From positions 8,573,501-8,637,500 of the forward strand of contig NC_085121.1 in NCBI RefSeq assembly GCF_030269925.1: a DNA stretch of 64,000 nt. Reading direction: 5' to 3'. Below the pieces are notes generated by a model. The model worked only from the letters and a program-made list of their open reading frames with translations. It was not told where the DNA came from and made no database searches. Position numbers and translations under genes: made by a program. The DNA comes from Bombyx mori. Taxonomy: Eukaryota > Arthropoda > Insecta > Lepidoptera > Bombycidae. Positions 10,610-23,189 of the stretch are shown piece by piece; positions within the stretch are counted from its first letter, which is position 1; each line of letters opens with the position of its first letter.

Positions 10610-10855
10610 GTGGTAGGACCTCTTGTGAGTCCGCGCGGGTAGGTACCACCACCCTGCCTATTTCTGCCGTAAAGCAGTAATGCGTTTCGGTTTGAAAGGT
10701 GGGGCAGCCATTGTAGCTATACTTGAGACCTTAGAACTTATATCTCAAGAGAGGTGGCGCATTTACGTTGTAGATGTCTATGGGCTCCAGTAACCACTTT
10801 ACACGAGGGAGGCTGTGAGCTCGTCAACCCATCTAAGCAATAATTAAAAAAACAT
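10610..10855 (+). mobile_element. SINE with CR1-like tail (plus strand)
   Basis: It runs from GTGGTAGGACCTCTTGTGAG to CATCTAAGCAATAATTAAAA and is slightly diverged in the tail block. Confidence 0.83.
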
Positions 10856-11057
10856 CATAATTTAATTTTTGAAGCATAATATGGTGTGGAAGTAAGTAAC
10901 GTCTTATTTTAGCGGGAAAGCACTCTTGCTTCTGTAACCGCTTTACAAATGGCGGTCCGTGAGCTCCTACATAATCTATATTCAGTAGAAAAGAAATGTC
11001 GCCGCCACCATTACCGTCCGATTCTGTTAGAGCGCGAATTTTTTTCTTTCCCTATAC

Positions 11058-11235
11058 AATCGTACTTATGCTGATAGCCTTGAGAGGCTATATCAGCTTT
11101 GCCCTAGCTTGTAGGTGAGCTCTCGGGGCCCAAACCCCTACCTAATCGTTGATAACCTAAGGGGCTAGAAACTCAGTGGATTAAGCGCGGCAACAGCGCT
11201 ACCAACAAACCCAGCTCAGCTTGCGCAAAATCTAT
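11058..11235 (-). repeat. Decayed Bm1-type repeat
   Basis: The plus strand reads ATGCTGATAGCCTTGAGAGG at the left, the reverse complement of the Bm1 3' end. The GTGAGCTC block and other Bm1 segments follow, increasingly diverged. No poly-T is left. Confidence 0.65.
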
Positions 11236-12455
11236 TCGCACTTGTTTGGTTATTATGCTTCATGTTTTGTAGATTTTCGGTATCGGTTTCTCTCACTCCC
11301 CCTGTGACTGCGCCAGCACTCGCACTCCATCAGCGATTTTCAGGTCAATCGAAAAATATTTTATTTCTTATATACATACATACTTACAAATGTGTAGATT
11401 TTTCACTTTTAAGGAATTTCCACATACCTACATTTTGTAATTATTTAGAACCAAGTTACGCCTCATTTAGTATAAACTGGTTACTGGAGCCCATAGACAT
11501 CAACGACGTCAACGTTGCAAAATACCTTGAGGCACGAGTCCTAAGTTAAAAAAAACACCCTATATATGAGTCGACTATTATCAAAGCCGGCAATGTGACT
11601 TTTGGATAATTATTGGTAAATCAGAAATACGAATTATTGACTTTGTATTCCATTGGCAGTCACAAAACTCTTCTGAACAACATCTTAGATAAATAACAGG
11701 TTAAGTATTAACCTTTATTTAATGCAGGTTTTGAACCGTATTCTTTGAAGGAGACGATTATATTCAAATCAATCTGTATTGACATATCAATAACATTTTT
11801 TTGTCCAAATGCACAGATTGCCACCTTTGATAATAGACGACTCATATGTATTGCTTCACACAGTCATATGACTAAGAACAGAGATACAGCATGCCCCAAT
11901 TACACGATTGAACGAACATTATTTAATTCTTGGTACCCTTAATGATGGTATTTGGATTACTTAGAACTGGGTCCCAAAACTCGATAAAAGTCTATTGGGG
12001 GTGGCACGTGATACTAGGACAAAGAGATATTCCACATTCTACAACATAGGATTTTCTTCTGCGTCTTAGGTAATGGTTAAGAAAATAATGAGTACTACAC
12101 AGATACACGGACTCCAACTCGGAATCTAATTCGGACTCTGTGGAATAAAATTGGTCATTAAGCACTAAATCAACAAAAAATAACATAATTTCAAATTTTC
12201 TACCTACTGGTGGAAAAAATTTAATTTAAATCTGATTAAATTAAACTAACAGTATTTTTAGTTTTCTGACATATGTATGCGATATTTTAGGTTAGACATT
12301 GTTGAGACACAGTAAGTTCGCGCATATGAAACCCATTGTTCAATTCATCATTTCATTGTTCGGAACGCTTCTGCCGGATTCTTGAAAATTAATACTCTTT
12401 GTTGGCTATCATAACTGTTTGTTACCTTTAAAATTTTAAGAAGTTAATAAGTACC
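11236..12455. other. Unique stretch with a short minus-strand SINE scrap at 11475-11545
   Basis: The only recognisable piece is ACTGGAGCCCATAGACATC, from the CR1-tailed SINE, near 11480. The open frames at 11262-11549, 11745-11942 and 11992-12186 lack any recognisable domain. Confidence 0.4.
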
Positions 12456-12469
12456 TAAGCAGTTGCTAA

Positions 12470-13923
12470 GGGGTGGGGTGGCTTTGGCGGTGTCGCTCGA
12501 TATCGCCAATGGGTTTAACACCCTGCCCTGGTCCGTGATGGGGGGGGGGGCGCTGGAACGACATAGAGTGCCCCCCTGCCTTCGCCGGCTAGTGGGTTCC
12601 TACTTAGAGGACAGATCGGTCACGTGTACCGGACACGGTGGGTCTTCCGTGCTCACTTTCAGAACCTGGTCCCTCGTTTGTTGGGGGTGGCCGGTGCGTT
12701 TAGCCGGCTTCTGCCCAACGTCGGGGGCCTGACCAGGTGAGGCGAAGCTGCTGCAACGGCCGCAACGCACCATCGCGGTCAGGGTCATCCGTGGTTATCG
12801 CACCATCTCCTTTGAGGCGGTATGTGTACTGGCTGGGACGCCGCCTTGGGTTCTGGAAGCGGAGGCGCTCGCCGCTGACTATAAGTGGCGGGCTGACCTT
12901 CGAGCCCGGGGCGTGGCGCGTCCCAGCCCCCGGTGTGGTCAGAGCGCGGAAGGGCCAATCTCGGCGGTCCGGGCTGGAGTCATGGTCCAGACGGCTGGCT
13001 GATCCTTCGGCTGATCGTAGGACCGTCGAGGCGATTCGCCCGGTCCTTGTGGATTGGGTGAATCGTGACAGAGGACGCCTCACTTTCCGGCTCACAAAGG
13101 TGCTCACTGGGCATGGTTGTTTCGGTGAGTTCCTGCACCGGATCACAGCCGAGCCGACGGCAGAGTGCCACCATTGTGGTTGCGACTTGGATACGGCAGA
13201 GCATACGCTCGTCACCTGCCCCGCATGGGAGGGGTGGCGCCGTGTCCTCATCGCAAAAATAGGAACCGACTTGTCGTTGTCGAGTGTTGTGGCATTGATG
13301 CTCGGCGACGACGAGTCGTGGAAGGTGATGCTCGACCTCTACGAGTGCACCATCTCGCAGAAGGTGGCGGCGGGGCGCGTGAGAGACGCACAATCCCGCC
13401 GCCGTCGAGCGGGGGCCAGGGAGGCGGAACTCGCCCAAGCCCTGGCCCTCTAAGTGTTTCGGGTCCCTCTTACATGTCGGTCTGGGGACCGGCGAGGGGG
13501 CCGAAGAAGACGACGTGCAAGCTGCTCTGCACACGTTGTACGCAAGAGCATCCGGGTGATGGAAGTCCGGCTATCCTTGACCCACGCTAGTTCTTGCCCA
13601 GCGGGGTATTCCGTAGGGTAACCCACTCTAACCGACGCCATCTAGGCGGACTTCGGACAGTCTGCCGACCGAGAGGGCTGGTGGTCGTGGCGCCGACGAC
13701 CGCCAGTCCAGCGTCCCGAGGGGGAGGATGATGGGAGAGATGTGCTCCGCACTAAACGCTTCACTTTCCCCCCTTTGCCTTTTCATGAGTTCTGTCTCAT
13801 ACGAGGTTTGGACGTTGGTTGTTGAGCGACAGGAGGTTTTAGTCAGTTCGATTCTGACATACCCCGCCCAGTATCCCCAGAGAAGGGCGGAAGTCCGGCG
13901 ATTTCCTCCTGACTGTAAAAGGT
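12470..13923 (+). pseudogene. R1-clade LINE copy with two internal deletions
   Basis: It is flanked by a perfect 14-bp duplication TAAGCAGTTGCTAA (12456-12469 and 13924-13937). Comparison with 5333-7325 shows one deletion near 12641 that removes the GVPQG and YADD palm motifs, and another near 12736 that removes a further segment. The long frame 12737-13453 keeps the C-terminal zinc knuckle and the normal C-terminus. It ends in a very short A tract (GTAAAAGG) instead of long poly-A. It is not functional. Confidence 0.86.
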
Positions 13924-13974
13924 TAAGCAGTTGCTAAAGTTGCATTTCCATATTAATGTTTACGATTATATACT

Positions 13975-14270
13975 TAAACTAGCTGACCCGGCAGACTTCG
14001 TAGTGCCTCAATCCAAAAATAAAAAACCTAAACTTTTGTATAAAATAAACTTAAAACAAACAAAAGGAATCCGTCCGACGGGGGACACATCAAAGGAAAA
14101 ACAAAGTTGTTGTTTTTATTTAATTCGGAGCATTTTCACATTTATCTACCTTTTAAACCTTCTCTGGACTTCCACAAATAATTCAAGACCAAAATTAGCC
14201 AAATCGGTTCAGCCGTTCTCGAGTTTTAGCGAGTGTAATGAAAAGCAATTCATTTTTATATATAGAGAGT
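13975..14270 (+). repeat. Non-autonomous Helitron-like repeat
   Basis: It starts CTAGCTGACCCGGCAGACTT and ends near TTTATATATAGAGAG, with the same inner block as 3780-3952. The CTAG-type end and GACTTCGT motif recall the ends of the Helitron at 38038-39970. This is a structural inference. Confidence 0.5.
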
Positions 14271-15750
14271 TAATATACCTAGTGTGTAGTGAAACACGAA
14301 GATGAATATGAGTCATGGCAATCATTTCTCGGTAAGAGCCATACATACACTTTGTCTAAATAGAACAGAGTTTCAGGGAGTAATGATTAATTAATTTTAA
14401 GGAACGTGTTAGGGAAATACCACAGGAAATAGAGCGAAATTATTTTTTTTTTGGCTGACTAACGATACTTCCCGCCTCGTTCGTGTACGTTGACAATACC
14501 ATAGACACAATGCCAATTTTTTTGGAACGAAGTTCCTCATGGGACGGTGCGGAGGGGTACCCTGACCGGGAAAAAACGTCCGTAACGTAAGATTTTTATT
14601 AGTAATGCACACAGTGTACGATTTAACTTTGCAATAACGTACAAAAAATAACATATTTTTATTATAATATATTTTTATAAATCATTGTAAATAAAATAAA
14701 GTTGATAAATTTGTAAAGTAGTTTTTTTTATTTAATTTTTTCAATAAAAAAATCAGAAAAAAAATGTATACCCGAATAATTATTTTCTTTATACCTCGAA
14801 TAGAACTTAAAATTAATATTTTTATTATAAGGAGCTTCGTTCCTATCCGGTGTCCCATGACACCACACATCTTTTTTTTTATTTACTTGTTATTTTGTTT
14901 GTTATATTTTATCTACTTAATTTTAATATCAGGCTTAAACTACTCTATTACAAGTGTTTCGGTCATCCGCGTAGGTGACTGTCTCTGGGATCGCACACCT
15001 GTGAGCAGTGCTCTGAGAATTTGTTACATTTTTTTGTTGTTGATATTCATTTAAAATTAATTTCTTCTTCCCGGCAAAGCGAGAAATTGCTTGACTTCAA
15101 ATTCTGTTGATTATTTCTTATAAATACAACAATATTGACTAATTGGGTGAGAATTAAATTCATAGAAGGAAGATTATTTTTGCGGTTTCCTGGTCCCATA
15201 TTAATCACTATGGAGAATAATTTGAACCTTTAATACGCTCGTGCGTCAATGAAAACAAATAAGAAATGAATCAGACAATTTCAAGCCAATTGAAAACATG
15301 ATTCAGAGGATCGACCCAGTTAGAGGGCACACTGCTAACTTTGCGTCCCCATGTACATTTCGTAGTAATTCAAGAGTTTTGCAAACGACATCAAAATATA
15401 ATTCCAATGCGTGAAATAAGTTCATTGATCTCACATCTTTGTGACTCTCGATTGAGCATTAAATATCACTGAAAATAAACTTTTATTAATCTCTCATATC
15501 TGAGTAAATCCATAATGGTAAGTTATAACAATGGCGCATAATTTGATATCCATAAGTTGATTATTTATTATTAGACGTGCGGAAGGAACAACGCACATAA
15601 ACCTCCGCTCATCGTCAAGGGCATGTGTATGGACATGTGGCCGACACATAAGTGTAAGTTATTGTCATTTGTGTGTTCACGCCTTATGTACTCTTTAGTA
15701 TAAAGAAAACACCAATGTTGTATGTATTTGGGAATATGTATATTGAAACA
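14271..15750. other. AT-rich stretch, nothing recognised
   Basis: There are two GGAACGAAG-like segments (about 14522 and, inverted, 14830) that may belong to one old repeat. No gene is visible. Confidence 0.35.
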
Positions 15751-15996
15751 TTTTTTTTTATTGCTTACATGGGTGGACGAGCTCACAGCCCACCTGGTGT
15801 TAAGTGATTACCGGAGCCCATAGGCATCTACAACGTAAATGCGCCACCCACCTTGAGATATAAGTTCTAAGGTCTCAGTATAGTTACAACGGCTACCCCA
15901 CCCTTCAAGCCGAAACGAATTACTGCTTCATGGCAGAAATAGGCGGTGCGGTGGTACCTACCCGTGCGGACTAACAAGAAGTCCTACCACCAGTAG
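15751..15996 (-). mobile_element. SINE with CR1-like tail (minus strand)
   Basis: A standard head-less copy: poly-T at the left, ACCACCAGT at the right. All sequence blocks are present. Confidence 0.86.
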
Positions 15997-16389
15997 ACAT
16001 AACATAAGTAATGGAAAATTTTAGCATAACCAATTTACTTGACAGGTCAATGTATTCATATCGAGTAATGAGGCTATATCTGGGCTTAAAACCTGATAGC
16101 AGACATTAGTTTTTCTAAGCAAATATGTACGCGTCTCCCATGCGGTGTTCACAGATAGTCTTATATGTTTAACACGTATAATTAGTAAATTTTCGTAATT
16201 AGTAACTGGTGGTAGGATGCATTGTGCACTGAATGGGAAAGTACTATCATCTTCCATGTTTCTACCCTGATTCATTTATGCAAAACGTTTTCAAGTGTGA
16301 GAAAACTGTTTTACTGTACGATTCGAGGCATCGACTTCATATTTTAAGGTGTTGCCGTACTATAATTTCTGTCTGCTCCTTGAGCTTAC

Positions 16390-16445
16390 AGATAATAGAT
16401 AGATAGATAGATAGATAGATAGACAGATAGATAGATAGATAAGTA
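16390..16445. repeat. (GATA)n microsatellite
   Basis: About thirteen GATA units occur, with one GACA variant in the middle. Confidence 0.95.
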
Positions 16446-18109
16446 GATCATATATATTTTATATTAATAAAGAGAATTATCAAGTCAGCTAACCGCTAAT
16501 TAGCAGCTATCATCGTTTACGGGCAACAGCGAGACAGACAATGAAGGATATCATCTCATAGCCTTCGAGATTGATGACAAAGAAATTTCTTGATCTACCT
16601 GTATTACTTACCTATACGTAATATTAAAATAGGAAATGTTTACACTGTAAATATGTCTATGGGAAGTAAGCTTTATTAGAAATGTATGCACTATCTACAT
16701 ATTAACGCTGGACGACGGCCAACGATGGGATAGAATAGGCAGATATCCAGCGCTTCCTAGTACACTGACAGCATTACCTCTATGTTGACGGAATACCTAG
16801 TGCCTTACTAGCTCTGGAATTCATCGCATCAGCACTCGGCATTCGCATCACTGAACTATTCCAAGAAATCGCATATCTCGGAGCCAATGACCTAACTAAC
16901 ACATTCAGCAAAGTGCGATCACATCTAATTCATAGTCCACACGGAAAATAAGATCGTTTCGTGTTACCACAACAAATACTCGGACGAACAAACACCTAGT
17001 ACATTATTAGGTGTCTTCTATACCCAGTATTGAGTTGTAGGTTGGCGTTAAATTTTCGGAATATAAATGTGTTAGCTGTCCGATACCTGGTTAATATTCA
17101 TGACCGTTGATAACCGAACATCAGAGATGTATAACGAAGAAGGAAGCGACGCAGCACAGCTGGCACGGCACGTGCGGAACATAAAAACGCGAAATGACCA
17201 CAAGCCAATGACTGCTAATTCCATTTGTTCTGCGCCCTTGCTCTTATGACATGTTTAAAGCTATACACACCAAGTACGCATGTCTTTGAGTAGAAACATT
17301 TGGGCTGTAGGTTTTTTTGTGTGGTAGCCGTCGGGGCAGCGACTCGGATGTTGTGCTAATTCCGCACGCTTGCTTTGAATCACTAATCAACGACAGTTAG
17401 TGTGATACCCGATCAGTATTCCAGTAGCACCTGCTTGATGTGTGCTCGCAAATTGCTAAAAACACAAGACGGGTGCCCTTGTCCATCATGGTCGACATAG
17501 CTATACTTGAATCACATTAAGCCGTGTTAATTTCATGACGTTATTTCCGGCAATGTGTTTTAGTGCGAACTTAAATTTTCCGGTGAACTTTAGTATGTAG
17601 TATAATTACGTCTGTACGTACTTCGTATTTATAGATTTCGTGGATTATTAATGATAAAAAACTTTTTGGAAATCATACATCATAATAAGTATTAAAACTT
17701 TTAATTTTAAAATAAAAAAATTTAATAACATTCATTTTGTCATCAATTGATTCAGAGAACAGTATAAACTTAAACATTCTATTACGATAATAAACTAAAC
17801 TGAAAATATTACAATAATGAAATACAATAATGAAATTAAAATAATAAATGCGAGATTAAAATATTTAAGCATTTTAATGAAGTCTACGACTACCTTAAAT
17901 GTATTGAGGTTCTTCTTATATATCATAAATATAATTTCATGCCACATAAATACGTATGCCAAGAATATGGCTTTGATAGCTTTGCAAAAAAAATACATTG
18001 TCTCATCGATTTGATGGTCGTGGAAATCATTAAATTACACAAACTATCTTTCGTATCTATAAGAAAGCTCAGCAAAATATCTTATCATAAGCTTTATATT
18101 TTTCTTTTG
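16446..18109. other. Unique stretch, nothing recognised
   Basis: Several short frames occur (for example 17795-17998), but none shows a known domain or splice pattern. A SINE-like scrap (ACTGGTGGTAGGATGC) lies just to the left, near 16205. Confidence 0.4.
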
Positions 18110-18225
18110 TCTCTAGATGGTTAGACCGAGCTCACGGTTCACCTTACTTTAAATGGTTACAGGACCATATAGATATCACTATGTTGTTAAAATACCTCCC
18201 TCCATCTAGATACCATCTAGATACT

Positions 18226-18682
18226 AGGGCCGTTCGGATTGTCGATAATCCCATTCTCTCGGATCGTTTGGAACCTCTGGGTCTGTGGAGGGACTCTGTA
18301 TTTTGTACGGTATGTTCTATGGGGAGTGCTCTGAGGAATTATTCGAGATGATACCGGCATCTCGTTTTTACCACCGCACCGCCCGCCACCGGAGTAGAGT
18401 TCATCCATACTACCTGGAGCCACTGCGGTCATCCACAGTGCGCTTCCAGAGATCTTTTTTGCCACGCACCATCCGGCTATGGAATGAGCTCCCCTCCACG
18501 GTGTTTCCCGAGCGCTATGACATGTCCTTCTTCAAACGAGGCTTATGGAGAGTATTAAGCGGTAGGCAGCGGCTTGGCTCTGCCCCTGGCATTGCTGAAG
18601 TCCATGAGCGACGGTAACCACTCACCATCAGGTGGGCCGTATGCTCGTCTGCCTACAAGGGCAATACAAAAAAAAAAAAAAA
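18226..18682 (+). pseudogene. 5'-truncated CR1-like LINE copy
   Basis: It matches 22193-22650 of the full-length CR1-like LINE: the RT C-terminal part, the stop, the GGTAACCACTCACCATCAGG tail and poly-A to 18682. It starts abruptly at AGGGCCGTTCGG. Differences include a deleted stretch near 18290 and several substitutions. Confidence 0.88.
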
Positions 18683-18967
18683 TTATACCATCAAGTCGAA
18701 GTCTTAATTGCTGTACTATACATATGTAAAATCTGTCGCCCTAAGCACTAGGTCAATTGCCCAGTTATATTAATGTTGTGACAATAATAATAAAACGTTC
18801 CGCACAATATACACACTCTGTAAAATCTTATCTTAGAACTTCTCAGAAAGGTACATTTATAAATAACAATACACAACGCTACAATAAATACATACTATTT
18901 TTAACTGACTACAATGAACCTATAACAGTAATATAAAATTAAATGTATTATACTCGTATTTATATCA

Positions 18968-21900
18968 TCATATTGGAAGACCCTTGTTATTTGAAGACCT
19001 TTGGGGGTTGATTGCTTCCCGCTTCCGTAGGTTTAACCCGCGATTCCCTACAAGTGACCCCTGGGTGGTGCAAAACGGGAGCCGAATACATAATCGGTGG
19101 TAGGACTTGTCCGACTGGCTGGCGACCACCCTCCAACTAGAGTCCGCCGCCAAATAGCCTAGCTGTGTTCCGGCGTGTGGGTTGGAGAGCCAGTGTTATT
19201 CCTTCCCTTTCCTCTTCCTTGTTGGGGGTGAATCTTGGCGATACCTGGAACATGCGGAGCAGACGTGCGTGTGAGCTCGCGGGACGTGATTGTTTGACGG
19301 GGGTATAGGGAGACCCAGTGAAACGGTGTTCGCCGCCGCCCGCCGGTCAGTTGGGGACCTGAACCCGGGTGTCACTACTAAACTCCGCCCCGGGAAGCTG
19401 TCCCGCCAACCGGTGTAAAATCCTGTCGTGCGGTCGTCGTGCCGGAGTCGGAGACCGGAGTGGATCCCGGCGATCGCACGCAGGGTGGACTGGGGGCCCT
19501 TCCATGCCCTGCGTCAGTCGCTCACGCAACCCGTGGTCGAGCACGTACTGTGCTCCGCGCTTTATTCAGGTATTGTCACGATTTCGCCTCGAACATCCTA
19601 CCCCGCCCAATCCCACTCTCCAAATAAAAAAAATGAAAGTTCGAAAAAGGAAAAGGGTTTTGTCGGCGACTCCCCATTCCACATTTAATGTGGATTTCAG
19701 CAATGTAAGGGGTCTACATAGTAACCTCGACGCCGTACACCACCATCTTGAGACGGCGCAGCCTGCCCTTCTTTTTCTGACGGAGACGCAGATATCTGCT
19801 CCGGATGATACTTCGTACCTTGAATACCCCGGCTACGTATTGGAGCACAACTTCCTGCGTAAAGCCGGGGTGTGTGTATTCGTCCGGGCTGATGTCTGTT
19901 GTCGCCGTCTACGAAGCCTCGAACAACGGGACCTGTCCCTCTTGTGGCTGCGCGTAGATCACGGGGGCTGTACCCGAGTCTACGCGTGCCTGTACAGGTC
20001 CCACAGCAGTGATGCAGGTTCAGCTCTGATAGAGCATGTGCAAGAGGGGACTAACCGCGTGCTTGAGCAGTACCCATCTGCGGAGGTGGTGGTTCTTGGA
20101 GACTTTAACGCTCATCACCAAGAGTGGTTGGGGTCCAGAACCACTGACCTCCCGGGTCGGGCTGCCTACGATTTCGCCTTGGCCTACGGCCTCTCCCAGC
20201 TGGTGACACAGCCCACCCGTGTCCCAGATATTGAGGGGCATGAGCCTTCTCTGTTGGACCTTCTGCTGACCACCGATCCAGCCGGATACAGTGTGGTGGT
20301 CGACGCTCCACTTGGATCGTCTGATCACTGCCTTATCCGTGCTGCCACACCACTCTCTCGTCCTAGTCGTCGAACGACGACCAGGTATCGAAGAGTTTGG
20401 CAGTATTTGTCAGCAGATTGGGATGGTTTGCGTGAGTTTTACGCATCCTACCCATGGGGGCGGTTCTGCTTTTCCTCTGCTGATCCTGACGTCTGTGCGG
20501 ACCGTCTTAAAGACGTGGTGCTCCAGGGGATGGAATTGTTTATTCCCTCCTCTGAAGTGCCCGTTGGGGGTCGCAGCAGACCCTGGTATAACAATGCCAG
20601 CAGGGATGCTGCACACCTCAAGCGGTCCGCATACGTGGCATGGGATGATGCTAGGAGACGTCGGGATCCTAACATCTCAGAGGAAAGGCGGAAATATAAC
20701 GCCGCTTCCAGGTCCTACAAGAAGGTTATTGCCAGGGCGAAATCGGAGCACGTTGCTAGAATTGGCGAGCGACTGAAGAGCTATCCCTCTGGGAGCCGTG
20801 CTTTTTGGTCGCTCGCCAAAGCTGCAGAAGGTAACTTTTGCAGGTCTAGTCTCCCACCACTACGCAAGTCCGATGACAGTCTGGCCCATAGTGCGAAAGA
20901 GAAGGCTGACCTTCTGGTCAAACTCTTCGCCTCGAACTCGACTGTGGACGACGGGGGTGCCACACCACCGAACATCCTCCGGTGTGATAGTTCCCTGCCG
21001 GAGATCTGCTTTACACAGTGTGCAGTCAGGCGGGAACTCCGACTCCTGGACGTCCATTAGTCGAGCGGGCCAGACGGCATCCCTGCAGTGGTTCTGAAAA
21101 CGTGCGCCCCTGAGCTGACGCCTGCGCTAACGCGTTTGTATCGCATCTCTTATTGCGCTAACAGGGTTCCGTCTTCATGGAAGACTGCCCACGTCCACCC
21201 TATCCCCAAGAAGGGTGACCGGTCGGACCCATCGAGCTATAGGCCTATCGCGATAACTTCCTTGCTTTCCAAGGTGATGGAGCGAATAATTAATATACAA
21301 CTCCTGAAGTATCTGGAGGATCGCCAGCTGATCAGTGACCGACAGTACGGTTTCCGTCACGGTCGCTCAGCTGGCGATCTTCTTGTATACCTTACTCACA
21401 GGTGGGCTGAAGCCTTGGAGAGCAAGGGCGAGGCTCTTGCTGTGAGCCTTGATATCGCGAAGGCCTTCGACAGGGTCTGGCATAGGGCACTTCTGTCGAA
21501 GCTACCATCTTACGGAATCCCCGAGGGTCTCTGCAAGTGGATCGCTAGCTTTTTGGATGGGCGGAGCATCACGGTCGTTGTAGACGGTGACTGTTCTGAT
21601 ACCATGACCATTAACGCTGGCGTTCCACAAGGTTCGGTGCTCTCCCCCACGCTTTTCATCCTGTATATCAATGACATGCTGTCTATTGATGGCATGCATT
21701 GCTATGCGGATGACAGCACGGGGGATGCGCGATATATCGGCCATCAGAGTCTCTCTCGGAGCGTGGTGCAAGAGAGACGATCAAAACTTGTGTCTGAAGT
21801 GGAGAACTCTCTGGGGCGAGTCTCCAAATGGGGTGAATTGAACTTGGTTCAATTCAACCCGTTAAAGACACAAGTTTGCGCGTTCACTGCGAAGAAGGAC

Positions 21901-22641
21901 CCCTTTGTCATGGCGCCGCAATTCCAAGGAGTATCCCTGCAACCTTCCGAGAGTATTGGGATACTTGGGGTCGACATTTCGAGCGATGTCCAGTTTCGGA
22001 GTCATTTGGAAGGCAAAGCCAAGTTGGCGTCCAAAATGCTGGGAGTCCTCAACAGAGCGAAGCGGTACTTCACGCCTGGACAAAGGCTTTTGCTTTATAA
22101 AGCACAAGTCCGGCCTCGCGTGGAGTACTGCTCCCATCTCTGGGCCGGGGCTCCCAAATACCAGCTTCTTCCATTTGACTCCATACAGAGGAGGGCCGTT
22201 CGGATTGTCGATAATCCCGGTCTCACGGATCGTTTGGAACCTCTGGGTCTGCGGAGGGACTTCGGTTCCCTCTGTATTTTGTACCGTATGTTCCATGGGG
22301 AGTGCTCTGAGGAATTGTTCGAGATGATACCGGCATCTCGTTTTTACCATCGCACCGCCCGCCACCGGAGTAGAGTTCATCCATACTACCTGGAGCCACT
22401 GCGGTCATCCACAGTGCGTTTCCAGAGGTCTTTTTTGCCACGTACCATCCGGCTATGGAATGAGCTCCCCTCCACGGTGTTTCCCGAGCGCTATGACATG
22501 TCCTTCTTCAAACGAGGCTTGTGGAGAGTATTAAGCGGTAGGCAGCGGCTTGGCTCTGCCCCTGGCATTGCTGAAGTCCATGGGCGACGGTAACCACTCA
22601 CCATCAGGTGGGCCGTATGCTCGTCTGCCTACAAGGGCAAT

Positions 22642-22670
<29 letters not shown>
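18968..22670 (+). mobile_element. Full-length or nearly full-length CR1-like LINE
   Basis: The parts are a GC-richer 5' region (18968-19632) with broken coding-like sequence that may be ORF1 or 5' UTR, a long ORF2 (19633-22593), a short 3' tail GGTAACCACTCACCATCAGG... and a long A-run to 22670. It is tail-to-tail with the sialyltransferase gene, whose stop is at 22948. The exact 5' boundary and target duplication were not resolved. Confidence 0.8.
19633..22593 (+). pseudogene. CR1-like LINE ORF2 (endonuclease + reverse transcriptase), one amber codon
   Basis: The frame is open for 987 codons except for one TAG at 21058-21060, directly before SSGPDGIP, where RTs usually have a Lys. The ATG at 19633 follows an A-rich leader. 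The N-terminal APE endonuclease is visible as VRGLHSNLD, LLFLTETQ, VVLGDFNAHHQEW and SSDHCLI. The RT shows PIPKKGDRSDPSSYRPI, GFRHGRSAGDLL, SLDIAKAFDRVWH, GVPQGSVLSPTLFILYIND and the catalytic HCYADD. The family role is target-primed reverse transcription in the nucleus. With the stop the product is split into 475 and about 510 codons, so this copy is probably inactive. The CR1 assignment (rather than a Jockey relative) rests on overall motif style. Confidence 0.82.
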
Positions 22671-22672
<2 letters not shown>

Positions 22673-22731
22673 TATCGCATTCAATTAAATTTATTTCGGC
22701 AGTTTGCGTAACTCTTTTCCCTTAATTTTTA

Positions 22732-22737
22732 TTTATT
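22732..22737 (-). terminator. Candidate poly-A signal of the sialyltransferase gene
   Basis: AATAAA on the minus strand lies about 210 bases past the TGA stop. It is just before the poly-A of the convergent LINE. No transcript evidence. Confidence 0.35.
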
Positions 22738-22947
22738 CATAACAAATACGTTGTTAGGTTCTATATATTTTTAGTTATTTTTCAATCATTGTTTGAGCTC
22801 GTTATTTAATATAGTATTATGCATAATATGTAATTTTTTCGTCAACAAAACTGATTTCCTAAATTGTCCTATATTGACACGACAACCAGAAGCGTTGGTC
22901 GGTATAAAGCCATTTTTCTGCATAATCAACGCTCAATTAAAGACAGC

Positions 22948-23189
22948 TCAACATTGTATTGTAGCTAGTCCGGTAATGTCAATGAAACCTCGTTGAAAGG
23001 TGTCGATATCCGAATTATCCCTTAGGGTTTCAGCCAAAGCCTTCTCTTGCGCCAAAGGATGCCAGGCCCCGAATGTACACGCGACGTCATCGCGATGTGC
23101 ATAGTAATGACACCGGCGACTCGCACGTGTTGACGGTACATATTCGAAAACGCGAACTCTGCGACAACGATTCAGGGAAAACCACAAAC
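22948..23189 (-). CDS. SiaT: Sialyltransferase exon 5 (motifs S, III, VS and stop)
   Basis: 242 nt after TTTCAG. It encodes [17 protein letters not shown] and [12 protein letters not shown] and ends ...ATIQC, TGA. Confidence 0.93.

Noticed and set aside
16390..16445. (GATA)n as a sex-chromosome marker
   Set aside because: A short GATA microsatellite is common on all chromosomes, and the window also carries ordinary single-copy genes.
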